DNA of 64,000 nt from Candidatus Nanopelagicaceae bacterium (GCA_947454735.1 CANGLK010000002.1:1-64000), one strand, 5' to 3'; positions 36,335 to 45,618 are shown, counted from the first letter of the stretch. The notes: generated from the sequence alone by a model not told the origin. Made by a program: numbers and translations.

Positions 36335-37483
36335 ATGTCTGCCACTCCTTTGGCTCAGCTCCTCCTCTTGGGGCAGGGAACCGACCTCGCTTCCGAGCGT
36401 GGAGTCTCCTGTACTGGAGATCTTCCTGAAGCAAGCGATCCAACTCTGGTAGCCCGTGCGACCGCTGCAAAGAAGGCTCTTGGTTCAAAGGTCTTGGTCT
36501 TAGGCCATCACTACCAGCGTGATGAAGTTATCCAATTCGCAGATATCACTGGCGATTCATTTAAGTTGGCTCAGGCGGCGGCGGCACAGAGCGAAGCTGA
36601 ATACATCATCTTCTGTGGAGTGCACTTCATGGCAGAGAGCGCAGATATCCTCACCGGTCCACACCAGAAGGTAATTCTTCCCGACCTCGCCGCAGGTTGC
36701 TCAATGGCGGATATGGCAACTGCTGCACAAGTTGAACAATGTTGGCAAGATCTTGAAAAACTTGGAGTCGCAAGGAAGACAGTTCCTGTTACTTATATGA
36801 ATTCATCTGCAGCAATCAAGAGCTTCACTGGTGAGCATGGCGGAACAATTTGCACATCATCGAACGCAGAGAAGACTCTTCGCTGGGCCTTCGAAAAGGC
36901 AGAGAAGGTTATCTTCCTCCCAGATCAGCATCTTGGTCGGAATACAGCGGTCAACGATCTTGGCTTAACTCTTGAAGATTGCGTTGTGTGGAATCCATGG
37001 AAGCCACAGGGCGGACTTACTGAAAACGAAATCAAAGATGCAAAGATGATTCTCTGGCGTGGCCATTGTTCAGTGCATGGTCGTTTTACAAAGGCTTCAA
37101 TCGATGAATTTCGCGTGCGAATTCCAGAGATCAACATCATCGTTCATCCCGAATGTCAGAATGAAGTTGTCTCCGCTGCAGATTATGTAGGTAGTACCGA
37201 GAAGATTATTAAGACCGTATCTGAAGCGGCTCCCGGAACTCAATGGGCGGTAGGAACAGAACTCAATCTCGTCTCACGACTTGCAGCGGCAAATCCGGAT
37301 AAAGAGGTCTACTTCCTTGATCGCACCGTCTGCTACTGCTCAACAATGAATCGGATTGATCTCCCCCACCTTGTCTGGGCGTTGGAATCGCTTGTATCTG
37401 GCAAAGTTGTTAACGAGATTAAAGTTGATTCAGAGACGGCGCGATACTCAAAGATGGCGCTTGAGCAAATGCTCGCCCTATAG
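36335..37483 (+). CDS. nadA: Quinolinate synthase
   Basis: Condenses iminoaspartate with dihydroxyacetone phosphate to quinolinate for NAD synthesis. Family blocks are VLGHHYQRDEVIQFAD, FCGVHFMAESADIL, HPEC and CYCSTMNRIDLPHL; the three cluster cysteines are present. The frame is open back to 36203, but that part lies antisense to erpA, so the ATG at 36335 is chosen (382 residues). nadB and nadC are not in this window. Upstream only poor matches to the leaderless -10 pattern are seen. Confidence 0.95.
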   Translation: MSATPLAQLLLLGQGTDLASERGVSCTGDLPEASDPTLVARATAAKKALGSKVLVLGHHYQRDEVIQFADITGDSFKLAQAAAAQSEAEYIIFCGVHFMAESADILTGPHQKVILPDLAAGCSMADMATAAQVEQCWQDLEKLGVARKTVPVTYMNSSAAIKSFTGEHGGTICTSSNAEKTLRWAFEKAEKVIFLPDQHLGRNTAVNDLGLTLEDCVVWNPWKPQGGLTENEIKDAKMILWRGHCSVHGRFTKASIDEFRVRIPEINIIVHPECQNEVVSAADYVGSTEKIIKTVSEAAPGTQWAVGTELNLVSRLAAANPDKEVYFLDRTVCYCSTMNRIDLPHLVWALESLVSGKVVNEIKVDSETARYSKMALEQMLAL

Positions 37484-37491
37484 TTTCCGCC

Positions 37492-38058
37492 ATGACCCAG
37501 AGCTCATCAGAATCATCGAAGAAGGGCCGTCCGACTCCTAAACGTCGCGAGGCAACCCAGAAGCACCACTCTCTCGCACCTATCAAGACTCGCGAAGAGA
37601 AGAAGCGCGCCCGTGCATTAACTAAAGATGCTCGACTTGCTGCTCGAGCGGCATATTTGCGTGGAGATGAGAGCGCACTGCCTGCACGCGATCGTGGACC
37701 TGCTCGTAAATTTGTACGTGATTTCATCGACTCGCGCCGCTCTGTCGGCGAGTACTTCTTGCCAATCATCTTTGTCGTTCTTATCTTGACGATGATTCCA
37801 ACGGCAACAACAAAGAATGCGGAAGGGCTACCAAAGGTTCCGCTGACACAAGTAATCTCCATCGCAATTATGTATACAGTGCTACTGATCTCAGTCATTG
37901 ATGGCATTCTCTTAAATCGAAAGATTAAAAAGTTAGTCTCAGCGAATTTCCCAGGCACAACTACTCGCGGACTAGGCCTTTATGGCTGGCTTCGTTCAAC
38001 ACAGATGCGTCGTATGCGCAGCCCAAAGCCACAAGTAAAAGCTGGCACCAAGATTTAA
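37492..38058 (+). CDS. DUF3043 membrane protein
   Basis: A 188-residue protein with a long basic N-terminus (KKGRPTPKRREATQKHH), a conserved RDRGPARKFVRDFIDSRRSVGEYFLP block, and two membrane helices (about 91-104 and 118-137) before a basic C-terminus. This is the pattern of actinobacterial DUF3043, often beside nadA. Function unknown. TATAGT (37479-37484) lies 7 bases before the ATG. It ends exactly one base before the end of the opposite aldo/keto reductase gene. Confidence 0.85.
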   Translation: MTQSSSESSKKGRPTPKRREATQKHHSLAPIKTREEKKRARALTKDARLAARAAYLRGDESALPARDRGPARKFVRDFIDSRRSVGEYFLPIIFVVLILTMIPTATTKNAEGLPKVPLTQVISIAIMYTVLLISVIDGILLNRKIKKLVSANFPGTTTRGLGLYGWLRSTQMRRMRSPKPQVKAGTKI

Positions 38059-39060
38059 TTACGCTCTTGGATTTGGGCTTACATTCTTAGTAGCGTCACG
38101 CTCTGGAAGGTCCCCAAGAACTTTATCGATCGCCTTGATCTGATCGCTAGAGAGCTTGATACCAGAGGCCTTTACGTTCTCCTTCACCTGTGAGGGCTTT
38201 GTTGCTCCCATGATTGCGCTGGAAACATTGTCATTGGCCAATACCCATGCAAGTGATAGCTGGCCAATGGTTACTCCGGCTTCATCTGCAATTGGCTTGA
38301 GATTCTGGACAGCAGTTAAGACATCATCACGCATCCAGCGAGAGATGAATCCTGCGCCGCTCTTCTTATCTGTTGCACGAGAGCCTGCAGGTACTTTCTT
38401 TCCAGGCAGATACTTACCTGTTAGAACACCTTGCGCCATCGGCGACCAGACAATCTGGCCAATGCCTTCTTTACGTGAAAGAGGAACAACTTCTGCTTCG
38501 ATAACGCGCCAGAGCGCTGAATATTGAGGTTGGCTCGAAACAAAACGGTTATATCCACGATCGTCTTGAATTTTAAGAGCCGCCTTGATTTGCTCAGCGT
38601 TCCACTCTGAGAATCCGATGTAGGAAACTTTGCCCTGTCGAATCAAATCATCGAGCGCTGAGAGAGTCTCTTCGAGTGGTGTTTCGAAATCAAAGCGATG
38701 TGCCTGATAGAGATCAATATGGTCGGTGTTCAATCGCTTCAATGAGGCGTTACAGCTCTCCATAATGTGTTTGCGCGAGAGGCCGCGATCGTTCTTTCCG
38801 GTTCCAGTTGGGAAATAGACCTTTGTAAAAAGTTCATACGATTCACGACGGACACCTTTGAGCGCCTTGCCGAGAATGGATTCTGCCTTTGTGCCTGCAT
38901 AGACATCGGCAGTATCGAATGTCGTAATACCGACATCGAGAGCGGTACGAACGCACTTGGTCGCAGCTTCACTCTCTACCTGAGAACCGTGAGTAACCCA
39001 GTTTCCATAAGAGATCTCTGAGACATACATTCCTGTTGAGCCAAGGCGACGATATTCCAT
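38059..39060 (-). CDS. Aldo/keto reductase (KCNAB-related family)
   Basis: A 333-residue NADPH-dependent oxidoreductase. It begins MEYRRLGSTGMYVSEISYGNW; the catalytic tetrad is Asp in TFDTADVYAG, Tyr in the same block, Lys in YELFTKVYFP and His in YQAHRFD, and the cofactor region is QYSALWRVIEAEVVPLSRKEG. Substrate unknown. TACGAT lies 6 bases before the ATG (39067-39072). It is divergent from the cobalamin riboswitch operon. Confidence 0.88.
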   Translation of the reverse strand: MEYRRLGSTGMYVSEISYGNWVTHGSQVESEAATKCVRTALDVGITTFDTADVYAGTKAESILGKALKGVRRESYELFTKVYFPTGTGKNDRGLSRKHIMESCNASLKRLNTDHIDLYQAHRFDFETPLEETLSALDDLIRQGKVSYIGFSEWNAEQIKAALKIQDDRGYNRFVSSQPQYSALWRVIEAEVVPLSRKEGIGQIVWSPMAQGVLTGKYLPGKKVPAGSRATDKKSGAGFISRWMRDDVLTAVQNLKPIADEAGVTIGQLSLAWVLANDNVSSAIMGATKPSQVKENVKASGIKLSSDQIKAIDKVLGDLPERDATKNVSPNPRA

Positions 39061-39142
39061 GTGGCTATCGTATGGGGCGCGTTGATGGTTGCCAATGCAT
39101 AGGGCTTATGGTTCCCTTCGCACATAACTTAATAAGTAAGAG

Positions 39143-39232
39143 TTAGAGGCTTCAGGGGAAGTTCGGTGCAATTCCGACGCTGACCCGCAACCGTAAGAGT
39201 GGCTAGCCACTTAAGTCGGATTACCTGAATCA
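39143..39232 (+). ncRNA. Cobalamin riboswitch (aptamer)
   Basis: The aptamer core is plain: GGGGAAGTTCGGTGCAATTC followed by CGACGCTGACCCGCAACCGT (39155-39195) is the B12-box region, and TTCAGG (39151-39156) pairs with CCTGAA (39224-39229) to close it. Downstream, 39248-39265 (CCCGC/GCGGG) can form a peripheral or kissing-loop hairpin, and GGTTG/CAACC at 39279-39291 another. The leader runs 100 more bases to the ATG at 39338. There is no T-rich terminator, so control of ribosome access at AGGAG (39327-39331) is more likely than attenuation; that is inference. It should reduce expression of the transporter operon when cobalamin is plentiful. Confidence 0.95.
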
Positions 39233-39337
39233 TCTATAAGACCAACACCCGCCGAGGTTTGCGGGGCGTAGTCGTAACGGTTGATTCAACCATTGCTTGC
39301 TACCCCTGTGAGGCTCTCTCTTTTCTAGGAGCTCCAG

Positions 39338-39865
39338 ATGAAGAAGACAATCACCGCACTTGTTGCTGCGGTTCTATTTACTCAAACTTTTATCCCACAA
39401 GCAGAGGCAGCATCCAAAGGCTGGCGCTATTGGGGATATTACCAAGCAGCTGCAAAGAGCAGTACATGGAAAGCTGCAATGACGGGTCCCACTGTAGATA
39501 TCGCAGATGGATCTGTTGAGGGCTGGATCTTTACATTTAGCAGCGATGATGTCCCATCAACTCCCCCATTAGTAAAGCCGAACTTTCAGAGCATATGTGG
39601 AACGACAAAGGCAGAAGCTGGCCTTAAGCGAGTTGGACTTGTTATTGATTTCGGTGGATCTGCTTACGCTCCTAAAGGCGAGAAGGTTCAGAAGACAATC
39701 ATTCGATGTGTACTAACCGCGAAAGATTCACAAGGAATCGATGTGCTGGCTCAAGAGATTAAAGTCCGCCAAGCTAATTCTGGTTTGATCTGTGGATTTA
39801 ATAACTACCCAGCTCGCGAATGCGGAGTAGAAATCACAACTCCATCTTCACTTAGTAAGAAGTAA
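39338..39865 (+). CDS. Secreted protein of the cobalamin ECF operon (SCO2322-like)
   Basis: A 175-residue protein with a clear signal peptide (MKKTITALVAAVLFTQTF, probable cleavage after AEA at about 24). The mature part begins GWRYWGYYQ and has DGSVEGWIFTFSSDD and four cysteines that could form two disulfides. It resembles, from memory, the SCO2322 family of actinobacterial secreted proteins found with ECF cobalamin transporters. It is the first gene under the B12 riboswitch and two bases before the T component, so a part in cobalamin capture is likely but unproven. ATG preceded by AGGAG. Confidence 0.7.
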   Translation: MKKTITALVAAVLFTQTFIPQAEAASKGWRYWGYYQAAAKSSTWKAAMTGPTVDIADGSVEGWIFTFSSDDVPSTPPLVKPNFQSICGTTKAEAGLKRVGLVIDFGGSAYAPKGEKVQKTIIRCVLTAKDSQGIDVLAQEIKVRQANSGLICGFNNYPARECGVEITTPSSLSKK

Positions 39866-39866
39866 T

Positions 39867-40613
39867 GTGATGTTAAAGCCGTTCCACCCACTTACTTTCT
39901 GGGCGCTCTTCACTGCCCTTGCTGTAGGGGTCATCGCATCAGGTAACGCGCTCTGCGCTATCGCTGTGATTGGTGGATCGGCTTTCATCGTTTTTCGACG
40001 TCGCGAAGAAGGACCATGGCGAGATAGTTTCAAATGGTCCCTCATTGCCGGAGCGCTCTTGATATCTATCCGAGCAATCACGGGCATCCTTATTGGCGTA
40101 CCTCGAATAGGTAGAACTCTCTTTACTCTTCCGCGAATAACTCTCCCGACATGGCTGCCTGGTATTCGAGTCGGAGGCGATGTCACCTGGGAGCGACTCT
40201 CTTCATCACTTCATGAAGGACTCATGATTGCAACAGTTATCGCCCTCTTTGGTGCAGCAAATTCAGTCACGAGCCCTCACAAACTCTTACGAGTAATGCC
40301 TTCTAAGGTCTATCAACTCGCAGTGACACTGACGATTGCTACCTCTGTATTTCCGCAACTGATCTCCAGTATTCACCGGATTCGCCAGGCACAATTGTTG
40401 CGAAGTGGAAAGAAGCCACGAATTGCAACGATTGCCATTCCGCTTCTAGAGGAGAGCCTCGAGCGTGCGGTTCATCTCGCTGAATCGATGGAGGCTCGTG
40501 GCTTTGGTCAATCGAAGCGACAGAGCAGATATCGGCCTATTCACTACTCGCTCAATGATCTCACTGTGATCACAGGCGGCATCTCCTTAGCGATTGCGAT
40601 GGTGGTGCTGTGA
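39867..40613 (+). CDS. ECF transporter T component (energy coupling), cobalamin type
   Basis: A 248-residue membrane protein with about five hydrophobic helices and the coupling motif SMEARGFG (the Ala-Arg-Gly signature of EcfT) near 208-215. It links the ATPases to the substrate-binding S component. It overlaps the ATPase gene by 4 bases. An ATG two bases after the end of the secreted-protein gene is used. Confidence 0.85.
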   Translation: MMLKPFHPLTFWALFTALAVGVIASGNALCAIAVIGGSAFIVFRRREEGPWRDSFKWSLIAGALLISIRAITGILIGVPRIGRTLFTLPRITLPTWLPGIRVGGDVTWERLSSSLHEGLMIATVIALFGAANSVTSPHKLLRVMPSKVYQLAVTLTIATSVFPQLISSIHRIRQAQLLRSGKKPRIATIAIPLLEESLERAVHLAESMEARGFGQSKRQSRYRPIHYSLNDLTVITGGISLAIAMVVL

Positions 40614-42214
40614 TTACCTTCTCTCGCGTCTCACTTATTTATCCTCACTCCACAACAACGGTGATTGAAGATTTATCCTTCGAAATAGTCGAAGGCGAGA
40701 TGGTATTGGTGATGGGACATACCGGTTCAGGTAAGTCATCACTTCTTCGACTTATCAATGGACTTGTCCCCCACCACACCGGTGGAATTCTCGGCGGCGA
40801 AATCATCGTCGATGGGAAATCAACTCGCACTACAAAACCTGGCGAATTGGCTGGAATCGTTGGAATCGTTGGTCAGAATCCGCTCGATACCTTTGTTGCA
40901 GATACCGTTGAGGAAGAGCTCGCCTTTGGAATGGAATCTCTTAACTTTCCTCATGACGTGATGAGAAAGAGAGTTGAGGAGGCGTTAGATCAAGTTGGCC
41001 TCACATCTCATCGAAATCGCACAATCGCGACTTTAAGTGGTGGTGAACAGCAAAGACTCGCAATTGCATCTGCTTTGGTGATGCATCCGAAAGTGCTCGT
41101 TCTTGATGAGCCAACTAGCGCTCTTGACCCAGTTGCCTCTGAGGAAATTCTCGCAATCCTTCATCGTCTAGTCCATGATCTCAGTGTCACTGTAGTTCTT
41201 GCAGAGCACAGGCTCGAACGCGTAATTGGCTATGTTGATCGAATCCTTCTTATCGAAGGTAACGGATCCACTTCAATCGGCTCACCTGCTGAAATATTAA
41301 AGAAGACAGATCTTGTTCCACCGATTGTTCGTTTAACCCGAGCCCTTTCACTTGACGAGGTTGGCACAAGTACGCGAGAAGTTCGACGCCTCACAGAGAA
41401 TTTAAGGAATGAACTTCCAGAGAGCACTCGCCCACTTTTCACTCCCGGAGAAACACTTCTCGCACTAGAGAAGGTTTCTCTCACCTATGGCTCAAATATT
41501 GCGCTTGACGAAGTCAGTGTTGAGATTAAGACCGGCGAGATCACAGCGTTGATGGGTCGCAATGGTGCTGGCAAGAGTTCACTCATCAAATGTGCGGTAG
41601 GAATTCTGAAACCTGTGACTGGAAGCGTTACTATCCTTGGAGAAGATATTGCCACTCTCTCCCCGCAGAGGCGATCACAGATAATTGGATATATCCCACA
41701 AGAGCCAGGTGATCTTCTCTATCTCACAACAGTGCAGGAAGAGTGCAATCGTGCCGATCGAGATAATTTGGTTCCCTCAGGTACAACTCTGGCGCTTCTC
41801 CATTCGACTCTTCCAACAATCGCAGCAACCAATCATCCTCGCGACCTCTCAGAGGGTGAACGCCTCGCACTTGTTCTGGCAATTGTTCTCTCGGGGTCAC
41901 CCAAAATTCTCATTCTCGATGAGCCAACTCGTGGCCTCGATTATGAAGCGAAAAATCGTTTGATGCGTGAATTGCATTTACGAGCGCGCGAATACGGAAT
42001 TGCCATTCTGATGGCGACACATGATGTTGAAATCGTTGCCGAGGTTGCTGATCGAACTATCTTCCTTGCAGATGGCGAGAAGGTTGCTGACGGTTCAACT
42101 CTCGACGTGCTCCTCGCTTCACCTGCATTCGCGCCTCAAGTTGCAAAGGTGATGTCACCACGTCCTTGGCTGACCGTGGCCGATGTGTTGCGATCACAAG
42201 AGAGCTCGAGATGA
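40610..42214 (+). CDS. ECF transporter duplicated ATPase (A-A' fusion)
   Basis: A 534-residue protein carrying two ABC ATPase domains. Domain 1 has Walker A GHTGSGKSS (36-44), signature LSGGEQQRLAIA and Walker B VLVLDEPTSALD. Domain 2 has Walker A GRNGAGKSS, Walker B ILILDEPTRGLD, but the signature is DLSEGERLALVL, a weaker form of LSGGQ. Such fused ATPases power group I/dedicated ECF transporters. It overlaps the S component by 4 bases. Confidence 0.92.
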   Translation: MITFSRVSLIYPHSTTTVIEDLSFEIVEGEMVLVMGHTGSGKSSLLRLINGLVPHHTGGILGGEIIVDGKSTRTTKPGELAGIVGIVGQNPLDTFVADTVEEELAFGMESLNFPHDVMRKRVEEALDQVGLTSHRNRTIATLSGGEQQRLAIASALVMHPKVLVLDEPTSALDPVASEEILAILHRLVHDLSVTVVLAEHRLERVIGYVDRILLIEGNGSTSIGSPAEILKKTDLVPPIVRLTRALSLDEVGTSTREVRRLTENLRNELPESTRPLFTPGETLLALEKVSLTYGSNIALDEVSVEIKTGEITALMGRNGAGKSSLIKCAVGILKPVTGSVTILGEDIATLSPQRRSQIIGYIPQEPGDLLYLTTVQEECNRADRDNLVPSGTTLALLHSTLPTIAATNHPRDLSEGERLALVLAIVLSGSPKILILDEPTRGLDYEAKNRLMRELHLRAREYGIAILMATHDVEIVAEVADRTIFLADGEKVADGSTLDVLLASPAFAPQVAKVMSPRPWLTVADVLRSQESSR

Positions 42215-43002
42215 GACTCTTACGCCCGACACTCATCGGAGCGTTAATCCCCAGCACGCTCCTGGGATTTCTCTGGCCCTTCTTCGTGACTTCATCAAAT
42301 CTTGCTCACAAGGCGAGTTGGTTCTTTGTTGCAACCACAACGATCTCAGTTTTATTAATCGTGGCGCTTGTTTCCAATGATGACCTCGGCTCTAAGAGCG
42401 TTGCCTTTCTTGGAATTCTTTCAGCGCTTATTGCTGCGTTACGCCCACTTGGAATTGGAGCAATCGGAATTGAACCGATGTGGTTCGCACTCATTCTCGC
42501 CGCTCGCGCAATGGGTCCTACATTTGGGTTTCTCTTAGGAGCGCTGAGTATGTTGTTGTCAGCTCTTCTCACCGGCGGAATAGGTCCCTGGCTTGGTTAC
42601 CAAGTCTGTGCAGCGGCTCTTATTGGTTTTGGTGTGGGAGTAATTCCTTCTGGAATTCGCGGAAGATTAGAGATTCTTCTTCTTGCAATCTATGGAGCCA
42701 TAGCTGCTGAAATATTTGGAATCGCGATGGATCTTCAATTCTGGCCATGGTCACTCGGTAGCGGCACTGAACTCTCTTATCGCGCAGGCGCTCCCTTGCG
42801 CGAAAACTTTTCACACTTCTTCTCGTATCACTACTTATCAGCTCTCGCGTGGGATCTTCCACGTGCAACCATCACCGTCATTCTCATTGTGATTGCAGGC
42901 AAATCAGCGCTCAATGCCCTTCGACGGGCACGTCACCGCGCAGCTTTTCTGACAGAGATAGAATTTAAAGCGTTAGCGGACGTGCGACTCAACCATCGGT
43001 AG
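42211..43002 (+). CDS. ECF transporter S component, predicted cobalamin binding
   Basis: A 263-residue membrane protein with about eight hydrophobic helices (IGALIPSTLLGFLWPFF, LGILSALIAALRPLGIG, FGFLLGALSMLLSALLTGG). The start at 42211 uses the ATGA overlap with the ATPase stop; the frame is open to 42166 without a ribosome-binding site. Cobalamin specificity is inferred from the riboswitch controlling the operon; comparative studies named actinobacterial systems of this layout CbrTUV. The 3' end overlaps gcvT by 30 bases. Confidence 0.85.
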   Translation: MRLLRPTLIGALIPSTLLGFLWPFFVTSSNLAHKASWFFVATTTISVLLIVALVSNDDLGSKSVAFLGILSALIAALRPLGIGAIGIEPMWFALILAARAMGPTFGFLLGALSMLLSALLTGGIGPWLGYQVCAAALIGFGVGVIPSGIRGRLEILLLAIYGAIAAEIFGIAMDLQFWPWSLGSGTELSYRAGAPLRENFSHFFSYHYLSALAWDLPRATITVILIVIAGKSALNALRRARHRAAFLTEIEFKALADVRLNHR

Positions 43003-44061
43003 AGCTACAACAGTTGCGATTGATTCGCGACCGCGGACATCGACAACTAGAGAATCTCCAATTGCAAAAGTCGGCTCGACGAGAGCTAGCGCGATTCCCT
43101 TCTTCAGAGAAGGTGAGAATGTTCCACTCGTAATAACTCCAACAACCTGACCATCAGAATTCTTCACATCCATGCCGGCGCGAGGAATACCGCGATCTGT
43201 TGATTGAAGTCCACGCAGAACTCGGTGCGGACCGCTCTCCATCTCTTTGCGAAGCGAGTCACTTCCGCGGAAAGACTCTTTCTTCCAGCCAACTGCCCAT
43301 GTCGATCCAGCTTGAACGGGAGTGATCTCCAATGAAAGCTCATGGCCATGAAGCGGGTAACCCATCTCGGTTCGAAGGGTGTCACGTGCGCCGAGTCCGC
43401 AGATCACGCCATCGAAAGGCGCCATCGCTGAAACAAGTGCATCCCATACTTTGGAGGCATCGCTCCATGACGGAACGAGTTCGTAACCATGCTCGCCGGT
43501 ATAACCAGTGCGACAGAGAATGACATCGCATCCTGCAATTGTTACGTGTGAGAAAGCCATGTAATCCATCGTTGGCACAACGCCAAGTGATTCGATAACT
43601 GCCGCAGCCTTTGGACCCTGAAGGGCTAGGACGGCATGCTTTTCATGAAGATTGATTACTTCAATTCCAGCAGGAGCGGCGGCAGAGATGATTGCGACAA
43701 CATCTGTTGTATTTGATGCATTCGGAATGAGAAAAAGATCTGAAGGGCTATTGCGATAAACAATCAAATCGTCAACAACTCCACCGTCGGGGTTGCAGAG
43801 CATTGTGTACTGCGCCTGACCATCGACGATGCGATTGAAATCATTAGTTACCTGGGTGTTGAGAAACTCAAGTGCACCTTCGCCTTTAACGCTCGCCTTA
43901 CCGAGGTGTGAGACGTCAAATAATCCGACCCGCTCACGAACCGCGGTGTGTTCAGCGAGGACACCAGCCCCTGGGTATTCAATCGGCATGAGCCAGCCAC
44001 CGAAATCGGCCATTTTCGCGTTGAGGTCAATATGCTTCTGATGCAATGGTGAGTTTTTCAC
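42973..44061 (-). CDS. gcvT: Glycine cleavage system aminomethyltransferase (T protein)
   Basis: Transfers the methylene group from aminomethyl-lipoyl H protein to tetrahydrofolate. The 362 residues include FGGWLMPIEYPG, VGLFDVSHLGKASVKG, CRTGYTGEHGYEL and GLGARDTLRTEMGYPLHGHE. The start is GTG at 44061, with TAAGTT 6 bases upstream (44068-44073). Other gcv genes are not here; lipA/lipB, which supply lipoate for the H protein, lie 10 kb away. Confidence 0.94.
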   Translation of the reverse strand: MKNSPLHQKHIDLNAKMADFGGWLMPIEYPGAGVLAEHTAVRERVGLFDVSHLGKASVKGEGALEFLNTQVTNDFNRIVDGQAQYTMLCNPDGGVVDDLIVYRNSPSDLFLIPNASNTTDVVAIISAAAPAGIEVINLHEKHAVLALQGPKAAAVIESLGVVPTMDYMAFSHVTIAGCDVILCRTGYTGEHGYELVPSWSDASKVWDALVSAMAPFDGVICGLGARDTLRTEMGYPLHGHELSLEITPVQAGSTWAVGWKKESFRGSDSLRKEMESGPHRVLRGLQSTDRGIPRAGMDVKNSDGQVVGVITSGTFSPSLKKGIALALVEPTFAIGDSLVVDVRGRESIATVVALPMVESHVR

Positions 44062-44121
44062 ATGAACAACTTACACTTACCTCATCAAAGAATTCAGTTT
44101 TCAAGTACTCAAGGGAGCACC
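44062..44121. promoter_or_regulatory. Divergent promoter, gcvT / pepA
   Basis: TAAGTT for gcvT (minus strand of 44068-44073) and TACACT for pepA (44072-44077) overlap by two bases. The pepA side has the same TACACT-tacctc layout as the leaderless genes, but an ATC stands where the ATG would be; the real pepA start is 38 bases further on, behind a GGGAG ribosome-binding site. Confidence 0.5.
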
Positions 44122-45618
44122 ATGTCGACTATCAAAATCTCCGACGGAATCGTTAAGGACGATGTCTTGGTTGTGGGAGTCTCGATCAAGTCAGGCAAAG
44201 GAGCGCTTCAAATCGAATCTGGCGATCTCGCCCTCGATACAAAGGCGCTCATAGCAACCCTCAACGACCTTGGTGTTACCGGCAAAAGCGATGAAGTCAC
44301 TCGCATTCCGGGCTCTTCTACCCGCCTCATCGTCTTCACCGGCTTAGGCAAAGCTGCTTCTACCTATTCGGATGAAACCCTTCGACGCGCAGCAGGGGCT
44401 GCATCTCGCGCTCTCGCCGGAAATACCAGTGCAACTTTTGCGCTGCCAGCTTCTACGTCATCTGCAGTCAAGGCAGTTGCAGAAGGTGCTGGACTCGGAA
44501 GTTACCTCTTTGATCAATTCCGTGGATCAACAAAGTCAGCCCAGAAGAGCCCATTGAAGTCAATCACTGTCTACTCATCACTCGTTCACGGCGCTGAGGC
44601 AAAGTCACTTGCTCGCCATGCAAATGTAATTTCTAAGTACACCAATCTTGTTCGCGATCTCATCAACACTCCTCCAAGCCACTTAACGCCAGCATCATTC
44701 TGTTCCATGATGAGCGATGCGGTGAAGGAAGCAGGCGGAGCTTCAATCGGACTCAAAGTTTCAACGATGACTGATGCCCAATTGAAGTCAAAGGGTTTTG
44801 GCGGCATTGTTGGCGTAGGTCAAGGTTCTGCAAATCCACCACGTCTCTTCAATATCTCCTACACACCTAAGGGCGTGAAAGCGAAGAAGAAGTATGCCTA
44901 TGTAGGTAAGGGAATTACATTCGATACCGGCGGACTCGCTCTCAAGCCCGCTCTAGGCATGGAAGCTATGAAGTCGGATATGTCAGGTGCTGCAGCAGTA
45001 TGTGCGGCGACGATTGCACTCGCACTCTTGAAGGTCCCTGTTGCAATTGATGCATGGGCACCACTTGCAGAGAACATGGTGAGCGATCATGCAACACGTC
45101 CCTCTGACATCATCACGATTTACGGTGGTAAGACAGTTGAAGTAATTAACCCAGATGCAGAAGGTCGCCTCGTTCTCGGTGATGCACTTGTGAAGGCGCA
45201 GGAGGCTGGTGATATCGATGCAATCATCGACGTTGCAACTCTTACGGGACATCAAGTCGTTGCACTTGGAAAGCGAACAAGTGCGGTCATGACAAATAAC
45301 GAAGAGTTCTCTGCCCACTTTATGGATGTCATCAAAAAATCTGGCGAATCTTTCTGGCCAATGCCACTGCCCGCAGATCTTCGTCCATCACTCGACTCCC
45401 CTGTCGCAGACCTTGCAAATATGGGCGAGCGAATGGGTGGCATGTTGGTAGCTGGACTCTTCCTCAAGGAGTTTGTCTCTGATGAGCTCCCATGGCTCCA
45501 CCTCGATATTGCAGGACCTGCCTATAACGACTCAGAGCCCCATGGATATACCCCCGTTGGCGGAACTGGCATCGCCTTGCGCTCACTAGTTGAGATGGCT
45601 ATCGCCGCCGCTGAATAG
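44122..45618 (+). CDS. pepA: Leucyl aminopeptidase (M17)
   Basis: Cytosolic dizinc aminopeptidase, 498 residues. The metal and active-site blocks are YVGKGITFDTGGLALKP (Lys and Asp), MKSDMSGAAAV (Asp), and NPDAEGRLVLGDAL (Asp, Glu, Arg), the family signature with Pro in place of the usual Thr. The ATG at 44122 with GGGAG is chosen; the frame is open to 44062, which would overlap the promoter of gcvT. Stop at 45618, then a 100-base gap to lpd with AAGGAG at its end. Confidence 0.95.
   Translation: MSTIKISDGIVKDDVLVVGVSIKSGKGALQIESGDLALDTKALIATLNDLGVTGKSDEVTRIPGSSTRLIVFTGLGKAASTYSDETLRRAAGAASRALAGNTSATFALPASTSSAVKAVAEGAGLGSYLFDQFRGSTKSAQKSPLKSITVYSSLVHGAEAKSLARHANVISKYTNLVRDLINTPPSHLTPASFCSMMSDAVKEAGGASIGLKVSTMTDAQLKSKGFGGIVGVGQGSANPPRLFNISYTPKGVKAKKKYAYVGKGITFDTGGLALKPALGMEAMKSDMSGAAAVCAATIALALLKVPVAIDAWAPLAENMVSDHATRPSDIITIYGGKTVEVINPDAEGRLVLGDALVKAQEAGDIDAIIDVATLTGHQVVALGKRTSAVMTNNEEFSAHFMDVIKKSGESFWPMPLPADLRPSLDSPVADLANMGERMGGMLVAGLFLKEFVSDELPWLHLDIAGPAYNDSEPHGYTPVGGTGIALRSLVEMAIAAAE

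Noticed and set aside
37419..37958. Minus-strand open frame of 179 codons opposite nadA and DUF3043
   Set aside because: DUF3043 on the plus strand has family motifs and a promoter; the antisense frame has no recognisable motif.
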